Source: Choanephora cucurbitarum (taxonomy: Eukaryota > Mucoromycota > Mucoromycetes > Mucorales > Choanephoraceae). Taken from it: a DNA stretch of 26,206 nt. Location: NCBI GenBank assembly GCA_025331435.1, contig JAIWNI010000200.1, forward strand, positions 1 to 26,206. The letters are read 5' to 3'. The notes under the pieces are model-generated. The model was not told the origin of the DNA, ran no database searches, and saw nothing but the letters and a program-made list of their open reading frames with translations. Both the position numbers and the translations under genes were made by a program. Numbering within the stretch: position 1 is the stretch's first letter; each line of letters begins with the position of its first letter. Shown one piece after another: positions 18,298-26,206 of this stretch.

Positions 18298-18917
18298 ACT
18301 ACAGCTTATTGAAGAAAAATCAAGTGTGTAAGAGTGTGTAGATTTGAGTAAAAAAATTCGTAAAAATAGATATCTCTTTGGGACATCTGTAGTGGGTGAC
18401 ATTTAAAAATTAGAGTAATTTGCATCAAAGTGATGTGTAAAAGTGGGGGATTCGAACATCTGTTACCATAAAGAGACGTATTTTAGCTAATCATACGTTT
18501 TACATTTTACGGACTAAGTTTTTCCTGACCTACAATATTCAATTCCGTGTTTACTCCACGAATAGTGATACTCTGAAAGGGATTTGATGAGTAATATGAT
18601 TCGTCAGAGGTATAAAGAATGACTGGATATAGAATATCCTTATATAGAAGGCTTATTTAGGATTGCTTATAATGAAAGTCCATTTGATGGAATGGGCCAA
18701 TGACTTATATTTATTTTACAGAAATCTTTATCGGGTAGTATATATATAGTAAAATGAGCTTGAGGTAACGGGGTTTGATTCAGTAGTAACTCAAGGTTTG
18801 CAAGATCAGACTAGACTACTCAAGAGTATTCTCAAACTGTGATATTAAGATATTATAAGAGATCTTTTATTACTGATATTATATAACTAAAGTATACCTG
18901 TGATATTAAGATATTAA
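18298..18917. other. Spacer between D fragment and R4, no gene seen
   Basis: There is no coding region. It contains a tRNA-like foldback on the minus strand (18436..18504) and a direct repeat of about 20 bp, CTGTGATATTAAGATATTA, at 18837..18857 and 18898..18917, the second copy lying against the outer end of R4. The sequence may be pre-insertion host DNA. Confidence 0.5.
18436..18504 (-). other. tRNA-like relic (weak)
   Basis: Read on the minus strand, 69 nt can form a perfect 7-bp acceptor-like stem (TGTAAAA with TTTTACA) and a D-arm-like hairpin (CGTAT...ATACG around GATTAGCTAAA). It also holds the T-loop-like string GTTCGAATCCCCC. The T stem does not pair, the anticodon stem has a mismatch and there is no proper variable loop. 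It is not a functional tRNA as far as I can see, but may be a decayed tRNA or a tRNA-derived SINE head. Confidence 0.25.
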
Positions 18918-19188
18918 GAGCATGTCACAAACCAAACCTCCGTTGCGGTGATAAAATTTACCATAGCGCAGCGATGGTAAATTTTATCGACCTTCACTAT
19001 GGCTCGGTACGCTGCGCTTTGTAAGATGCTCGTGCCGCCGCAGGCCTGTTTGTCCGAATGGAAGGACAATGTGGGGGCCCCACCCATATTTTTTTTGGAC
19101 CTTCGCGTTGGTATAAAATAGCCCCTACGCTGCGCTTCGTGTATTTTAAACCTTTGCTACGGTAAAAAAACACGTGTCCCGGGGCAGC
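18918..19188 (-). repeat. R4: 3'-terminal palindromic repeat of Helitron E (GAGCAT type, inverted tip)
   Basis: The outer hairpin arms are GAGCATGTCACAAA (18918..18931) and TTTGTAAGATGCTC (19018..19031). The hairpin tip is a perfect 15-bp inverted repeat, GATAAAATTTACCAT (18950..18964) with ATGGTAAATTTTATC (18974..18988), around AGCGCAGCG. Relative to R1, R2 and R3 this tip is in the opposite orientation. The inner core (GTGGGGGCCCCAC through CCCGGGGCAGC) closely matches the other three. R4 lies 106 bp beyond the copy E stop. Confidence 0.8.
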
Positions 19189-19293
19189 TTTTCAAATTTT
19201 AGCTGATAAGAGTTCTTTTGGATGAAGCTAAATGAGACGATTTTGTTAAAAACTGAGGTCGTAATTTGTAAAAGAGCGAAATTTATTATCAAT

Positions 19294-22200
19294 TCAATAG
19301 AACATTTTTGTTTGAAGTTGCATATCAGCGTCAGAATTATAGTCTTTGATGACTTTAGTATAGACAACATTGCGAGTATATGTGTCATTTGATGACTGAA
19401 TAGATTGTGGAAGCTTTAAATTACAATTACTGTCCACCATTATCTTAATTGATTCAGGAGTCTTGACTCTAGATAAGGCTACATACAGTTGGCCGTGACC
19501 AAAAACATGGTTTGGAAGATACAAACCAGAATTATCCAAAGTTTGTCCCTGAGCTTTGTTAATTGTCATACCAAATGCAAGTCGTACAGGAAATTGACAT
19601 CTTTCAAAAGGGATTAAGACAGAAGGATCATTGTCGGTGTGGATCTTAATTCTTGGAATGTAGACCACAGTACCAGCATGAGCCCCAGTAGCAATCCAAG
19701 CTTCAATTACATTTGAAAGCAGGCATTTGACGATTAAACGTGTACCATTACAAAGCCCTTGGCTGGGATTGAGATTGCGCAAACACATGATGGGGGCACC
19801 TATCTTCAGAGTTAGGGCATGTGGGGGCAAAGAACCCGTTTCAATCGAGTTAAGTAACTCAGGTGGTGCAAGTTGTTGATCATCTAAATTGTTTGCTTTG
19901 TACGCACTATAGTACGTTTGACTATCACCTGGTAAAACATCAAGCAACAGATTGTTGATGACAGCTACATCTTTGTGTTTAGTTGTCAAGACAGCTGACG
20001 ACATCAAAGAGTTATTGTCAATTGTTGGTGGTGTGTTATATAAGCTAGGGTAAAGTCTTTTCAAGAGATTGATCAGGTTATTACCAGGAACGATCATAGC
20101 TTCTGGAAGCTTAATCAGATCAGTTTTAGTTGGACCCAGATAAGTATTGATTGAAAGAGTTCCAACTTTGAAATCCCCAATATCAATAAGATAGTCTGCA
20201 AAAGTCTGTAATTGCTGAGCAAGACTGGGATTATCAAGGCTAAGAGCTTGTTTAACTCGCATATTAACTCGAAGCTTCAAAACCGTAATATATTGCCAGA
20301 GGAAAGACATATTGAAACATGCTTTTACGATATCATTCTTACTGCCTTTTGGAATTACATGCAAACTTTGTCTGAAGTCACCACCGGACACAAAAAGACA
20401 ACCACCAAAAGGAATGTTGGCAAAAGTAGGATTATCAACCTTGAAAACATCAGGAAATGTTCTGTCTACGGCTTCATAAACCTCTCTACTGATCATTGAA
20501 GCTTCGTCCCAAATGATGAGCTTAGTCATTCTCAAGAGTAGAGCTGTATCGCTATCTGGCTTGATACTACACATTGAGGTTCCATCGACTTTCAAGGGGA
20601 TCTTAAGCGTTGAATGAGCTGTTCTTCCTCCTTCCATCAAAAGAGATGCAGTGCCACTGGAAGCAACAGCAAGAGCAATACCACCATTTCTTCTAACCTT
20701 GTTTAACAAAGCATTAAACGGGAAAGTTTTACCTGTTCCGCCGGGACCATCAACAAAGAACATCCTGCCACTGGGAGTACACAGTTCAGTTTCCTGATAT
20801 GCGCTTATGATAGCCTGGTATGCCGAAAGCTAATCAGGATTGAACTAAGATTCGTCAACATCGTCTGGCTTTGATTGAGCAATAGCAATCAAACGTTGTT
20901 GCTCTCTTATCATGATCGGTACTGTAGCATTATACACAACACCCGATCTTGTGTCTTCAACAGGTATTTGAAATCTGTAATATGTACGGAGAACGATGCA
21001 AAATTAGCCTCAAAGGATTTCGTCCAACTCAAGAAGACAGTGGTCATGAGCTCTTTTCTCAATGTCTATCATCGCGGGATCTACTGAATCGTCGTTCTGT
21101 AGCTTATGCAAGTAGTCATCTGACAAATCATCCTTGAACTTAGTAAACAGCTCGAATGGATTTGCAGGAAAGCAAAACGCAAGGAATTGTACAAAAGAGA
21201 TGTCTAAGTGAATTTGCAGATTGAAAAACAGCTGCCTCAGCCATACAATGCTCCCATTGGTTGTCTGATTCAAATAACCCAAGTGCTTCTGCTGCCAATT
21301 GGTAAGTAGGATAAATAACTCCATCAACAGTTCTCATATCAACAAAGCATTGGGCACCAGGAAGACGGTAGAGAAGCATACGAAGGTAGTACTTATCAGC
21401 TTGCTTGGGTGATACTGTGTAGATACGACCAATTGTATTGCCATTTTTTCTTGAAGTCCAGTGTCGGTTACCACTGCTATGCCAGACATAATGTTCCGGA
21501 AAGTTAGGATACAGAATGGTTCTGGCAGCAGGATCGGTTCTGTTCGTCTTCATCCAGGCGGAGAGCGTTGTGTCTTGTGAGGCAGCCCTTTGCACTACAG
21601 TGTTTATGTCCTCTTCTTCATCATAATACACAGTTTGTTCATTCTCCAAGTGTACCTGTAAGCGTTGATGTGCTGGGTATTCTGTATGAAGATGATAATG
21701 AAATAATCTCCAGCATGCCTCAGGGGCCGAAACGTATCTTGTGTCGAGGTACAGCTTGATTTCGTTTCTTTCCTCAAGAGTAACAGCTGCTCTATCATGA
21801 CCCTTATAGACGTATTTGAATACGTACGTAACAGCATCTATTGAGGCACATGACTCAACGTTAATGTGAGCATTGAACTTGCTACAAAGATATAAATTGT
21901 GCGGGACAATCCATCTGATATCAATGCCTAATGTTTGGTTTCCTCTAATCGTTTTCAAGATTGAAGTGCCGTTGTTGCGTCTCATGTATTTAGGATAACC
22001 TCCAGAAGCATTGACTTTTGTCTCAGGCGAGAATCTCTTGGGAAACTGCTTTGTACATTCTCCATCTTTCATACAGGGCGAGTTTGGGTTGAGTACGCCA
22101 CATGGGCCATGAACCATATTCTTGGTAACAGTTTCATGGGCAAGAGGATGAATGTTTGGGTCAGGGATTTCGGCTGAGATCATAGCATCATAGTCTTCGA

Positions 22201-24007
22201 CAGTAGTTGGCTTGTCATCAGGATGAAGAATAAAAAGCATATGAGCATGTGGCAAGCCACGCTTTTGAAACTCAATGGTGTAGACATATCCAACAACTCT
22301 ACCAAATATATGACCCTTTGTGATTTCCTCAAGAATTCGATTGAGCTTCATATTGAAGACTCGAGCACAAAGATCTGGACGATCTGAGGCTTTTTGTCCA
22401 TTTTGAAGTTCTCGTTGAATTTCTGGCCAAGGTGGATTGCAGGTTACAGTAATGAAAAGATTTGGTTTACCGAAGCGACGAACAATGCTCATAGCATCTT
22501 GGTAGTTCTGATGCGTGTGTCTTGGACCGCCAACAAAAGAAGAAGGCAAAATGATTCGTTGACCCAGTTGCTCCAAAGAAGTTGCACCGTCATTACTATT
22601 CAATGCATCCTCTAAACCTTGATACAACTCAGATCGTAATTGCTTTTGATGGATGTCGAATGAAAGACAATCGACCTTGCTTCCATTTTTGCGTACTATG
22701 TCAACAATATACTGATGGAACAGTTTACCAAAAAGGTGAAGAAGGTTTCCCGTATTGGGTCTAACCATTAATTCGAGAGCTATAGTATGCCATAGCCGAT
22801 ATTTTGTTGTATGGCTCAACAATACTTCTCGTCGTCAATGTTCCATGCAGCAGTTCCATCCGGATGCAGCAGGGACGTGAATGCAAAGAGTCATAGAACT
22901 GATTGGTTTCACTTACTTTTCGAAAGAGATCCATCACCTTTCAAATGAACAACTACATCTCGGTTTGTAGTAGCCTCGTTATTAGAAGATCCTTCACCAC
23001 CAACAATAATGACCCCGATCTCAGAATCCCCAGTAAGGCCTGTTGTATCTTCTTCTATCAGACAAACCTTCAGCACGAAAGATCATCTTGACTTCATTCA
23101 ATCCATTTATGCCATTGTTATTGTTGTGTTGTTCTTCAGCAACTTTGGAGCATATTTTTATACAACTCAACAAATGGGTTCATAGTATGCATCAAGTCTT
23201 GAAGCTGTCTTAAAGTATCCAAATTCATATCAGAAAAATTGGACGCTCTGTTTTGAAGCTCATTGGCCGAATCGTGAATATAAATTTGAGCAAACTTGGG
23301 TGCTACTCCATCCTCAGGGAGAGCAGATCCAATCAAATGGTAGGGACTGCCTTGGAATGCGAAAGGTGTAGTTACCAGATCTCATGTTTGCAAGACTCAA
23401 ATCAAGTTTTACACCCAATGAAGCAAAACTGAGAGAACTGTTGTATGATCTGAATGTTCTCCTTGAACTCAATTGACTGTTGGTCTCTTCCAGTCAACAA
23501 AGAAGCTAATACTTGTGGTGTTGCACTTAATGGTTCAAGAATAGCTGATCCGCTACAACAACATAATTGAAATTGTGGGCGAATCTTACTTGAATGTGAA
23601 GTACGCTCCTCAATCCACATAAGAGCATTGCATTTAGAGCAAACTATATTCATCTGACCTAAATCGTCTCTCTCATTCGGAATCTTAGTTGGGTCTCGAG
23701 CTGCCATATGTCTGGTGTGCTCATAAAAAGGACATCTACAACTTGTTTTGCGGCGATGAGTTGAGCTGCCACAGGAGTTACAAACGAATTGGTTGGAGAT
23801 GCTTGTAGGGACTTCTTCAGCCTCGTCTTCTACGTGTTGAACCGACGTAACAATGTTAGGATTGTTGGGACAGGAATAGTGGGTGTTGAAGCGATGACCC
23901 TCTTGTCCACAGCTGACGCAAGTACGTTGGACATTAGCATCACAGTCGCGATGAGTGCGGCGTACATGGCCAGGCTTGTTACAGTGAGGACAAATTCTTT
24001 CAGTCAT
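19294..24007 (-). pseudogene. Helitron Rep-helicase pseudogene (copy E)
   Basis: The likely start is the ATG at 24007 (MTERICPHC), comparable with the leaders of A, C and F. An upstream in-frame ATG at 24034 is less likely. The N-terminus has three C-x2-C-x4-H-x7-C knuckles and the CSKCNALMW...LCCC zinc site. The HUH domain (RGLPHAHMLFIL) and tyrosine motif (VTYVFKYVYKGHDRA) lie in a 560-codon stretch (22822..21140). The helicase is an open 489-codon stretch (20763..19294) with GPGGTGKT, WDEASM and LYVALSR, but motif III is altered (GGDFRQSLH instead of VLP). Breaks include 1-nt shifts near 23449, 23356, 23141 and 21185, scrambled sequence between about 23060 and 22820, TGA at 21010..21012, TAA at 21004..21006, and TAG at 20845..20847 and 20830..20832. 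The C-terminus has about 20 extra residues after NVVY. It is clearly older than A or C. Confidence 0.85.
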
Positions 24008-24320
24008 TTCGTTTTTTTTTGTATTCTGTATCAAGGGGGACTAAAGTTAGACAAATAACTACACGGACTGACTATCCTCGAACCTATTTGTTTGTGCTTA
24101 AATGACTAAAACGTTAGGTGAAGCAAAAAATCAGGTCCAAAAAATATTTATTAATTATTGTGACTGCGAACAGTAACTTTTTAGAGGACACCATTATTTT
24201 AAGTTTATAGAGATAAGAGATAAAGAAATATAATTATCTTAACATCAAGGTCTCTTATACTATAGCTTTAATTGGGAGTTACTATTAACTGTTAGAGTCT
24301 ACACTGGCAATGCTAGTGTG
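24008..24320 (-). other. 5' region of Helitron E
   Basis: No gene is seen. On the minus strand CTAACAGTTAATAGTAA (24279..24295) matches copy A exactly, followed by GGTGTCC and CAGTCAC in the same order. Just outside it is an imperfect palindrome, ACACTGGC-AAT-GCTAGTGT (about 24300..24318), seven of eight paired. This may be part of the 5' end, though copy A does not preserve the pairing well. Confidence 0.45.
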
Positions 24321-26206
24321 GGATGAGCGGAATTCTTGCGGAGTAAATATCCTATTAATGGTGCAATTTGGGGTATACGAGACTCTTATAATTTATCCGA
24401 AAATGTGTGACCTGATGAGCTCGCAACAATAGGTACATCCTTGGCGCTTTTCTAGAATGATATTTTTTTTGCGATTGTTTAAAGATTTTATCTGATCAAC
24501 TTATATCAATGCACATCGCAATCACAATAAAAGTGTACTGCAAACCGTCAATGAATGAAATGAATTTTTTTTTAGATTGACCTTTGATGGATTGATCATG
24601 ATAAAGGATAAAGTTGTGACTGACTATGAAGAATATAAAATTAATATGAGAGCTATGTCCAAGTGGATGCCTTACACTAACGAGATTAAAGCTTCAACGC
24701 TGATTTAATATTCCCTCCTTTAAGGAATAGAGACCTTGAAGTATGAGAACAGAACATAGTCTATAGAGTCATCTCGAAGCAAAAGCTTTATATTGAGAAG
24801 GCGTCGCTGAAAATAAAATTTCAAAAAATTAAAATCTCTTTTCCTTTTATCCTTTATCGATGAAGAGTATCAAATTTACTAAAGCTCGTTAGAAAAGCCA
24901 AACTACGTTTCTGACAGCAAGATCTTGAAAACTCAGCAACATAAACCTACTGGGATCGGCATGATGGGGCCAATAAATGACGATGCACGACTTGCTATGG
25001 GAATGTCGACAACATGTTGAAAAGGCAAGCCGAAGAAACACACGCAGTTGTAAAAATTAGTTTTTTCTGAAGCAAATATAGTTTATGGAATACACTTTAA
25101 TCAGTGGTTTGTCCATACCAATAACCAATAGTTGTAAGGTAATCACCACCTTTGTACGACCAGGCTTGTGGAAGGCTACTTCAACTATGAATGACCAGAA
25201 CATGCATTTGGCCCTACGGTATCAGCATATGCGATATAGAAAAATAATCACATAACATTGCAAACGACCAGAGAACACACAAGTAATGGAGATGAGAGTC
25301 AACTTGAAGATCTTAAAATCATCATATCCTCAGCATTAGCATGCCAAGAGATAAACATCCAATAGAAGTGTAAGATATGACGACAAACCATACAACAAGA
25401 CACTGTTCATGGATTGAAAATAAGAGCAGAATTTGAATGTATAAAGTAAGCCGGTACTAGATAGAAACATGTATCTGTTAAGAACGGCAGCTTTAATATA
25501 CAAGCAAAAGCCACTAAATTGATATTTAACATACCTGGAATTTAATGAAAGACCAGTATAAAAGCGGAGCCAAACGATTAACGAATAAGTAAAAGGGAAT
25601 TGTCTCTACTACAATGACAACTTTGCGTTGGGTACATGTGACTAATTTCTGAGATAGTAGTTAGCAAGGGAAATAGAGGTGAACAAGACCAACTTTTCTA
25701 CTGTAATAGGGATACAATCTAGGGCATATCGAAGATAAAAAATCTGTATAGATGTTCAGAAAACAGAGAGCGTATTACGGATTAGTACTAACTATGAATA
25801 AGCAGATATTATAACAAATTGCTCATATAAAATCACTTCATGAATCGATTTATACGGAATAGAGGTAGCCTTTTACTGTGTAATTTGAACGAAAGGAAGA
25901 AAGGGAAAAGAAAAATGAGGTTACTGTGATGTTTTGATAAATGTAAGTTATGAAAAGTAGAAAAGGTAGAGAGACAATAAGAAGTACAACGAGACGGTTT
26001 ATACTCTGTTTATTATTCTAAGAGATAGATCCTCTTTACATAGATACAAATACAGCAATTATATATATGTTTTCAATAAAGACTTTGATGTAATCACATA
26101 TTGGAGATTTTGTACTAAATTAGTGTATTTCTTTACTTGTGACTTTAATTGACTTCATCATTCCTTGTCCTGGGGACTTATGGCACTGAATGATGTGATG
26201 CTTCTC
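24321..26206. other. Right flank without recognisable gene
   Basis: AT-rich DNA of about 1.9 kb. I found no open frame with recognisable motifs, no Helitron-like sequence, no R-type repeat and no convincing RNA structure. Purine-rich runs occur near 25890..25920. It is probably host intergenic or old degraded DNA. Confidence 0.5.

Larger units (their letters stand above)
18918..24320 (-). mobile_element. Helitron copy E (family A/E), heavily decayed
   Basis: The 3' limit is the outer base of R4. The 5' limit is near the 17-bp sequence shared with copy A (24279..24295) and the weaker similarity just beyond it. The length is about 5.4 kb, similar to copy A. The shared GAGCAT-type 3' repeat, the shared 5' sequence and the closer protein similarity all group A with E. 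Confidence 0.6.

Noticed and set aside
1..26206. CRISPR arrays, rRNA genes, bacterial operons or phage modules.
   Set aside because: None seen. The repeats are palindromic transposon ends or short minisatellites, and the genes are eukaryotic Helitron proteins.

Overview
The window is a cluster of Helitron (rolling-circle) transposons from a eukaryotic genome. The likely host is a fungus, perhaps an early-diverging (Mucoromycota-like) one. That assignment is inference. It rests on moderately AT-rich DNA, one plausible 68-nt GT-AG intron, and Rep-helicase proteins of about 1,550 residues with N-terminal zinc knuckles. I see no host housekeeping gene, rRNA, intact tRNA or CRISPR array.

Layout, left to right. 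(1) The N-terminus of a Helitron protein runs off the left edge (copy F, minus, 150..1). (2) Copy A (minus, 781..5501) is a recently broken Rep-helicase gene, with its 3' palindromic repeat R1 (359..631). (3) Copy B (minus, 6883..11538) is one uninterrupted 1,551-codon gene with all expected catalytic motifs, its 3' repeat R2 (6503..6785) and a deducible 5' boundary near 11668. It is the only apparently autonomous copy. (4) Copy C (plus, 11921..16592) is divergent from B, has a probable intron and three 1-nt frameshifts, and carries 3' repeat R3 (16911..17193). (5) Copy D (plus, 17194..about 18297) is a decayed 5' fragment of a B-like element that starts directly at the end of R3. It is interrupted by a 59-bp foldback insertion with TAA duplications. 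(6) A spacer follows, then R4 (18918..19188). (7) Copy E (minus, 19294..24007) is more heavily decayed than A. (8) From about 24320 to the end I see no gene.

Each encoded protein has the same plan: N-terminal zinc knuckles, a C-x2-C...CC zinc site, a Helitron_like_N/HUH endonuclease domain (HAH plus the Y-x3-Y motif), and a PIF1-type superfamily 1 helicase (GPGGTGKT, WDEAS, GGDFRQ, LYVAxSR). By family knowledge the HUH domain nicks and joins DNA and the helicase peels off the transposed strand.

The most unusual part is the set of four 270-285-bp GC-rich palindromic repeats (R1-R4). Each lies just 3' of a Rep-helicase gene in the same relative orientation. They are much more alike than the genes they accompany. 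They exist with two alternative stem bases, and in R4 the hairpin tip is inverted relative to the other three, reminiscent of flip/flop termini of hairpin-ended replicons. They look like complex Helitron 3' ends that have been exchanged between lineages, or separate small mobile palindromes tied to Helitrons.
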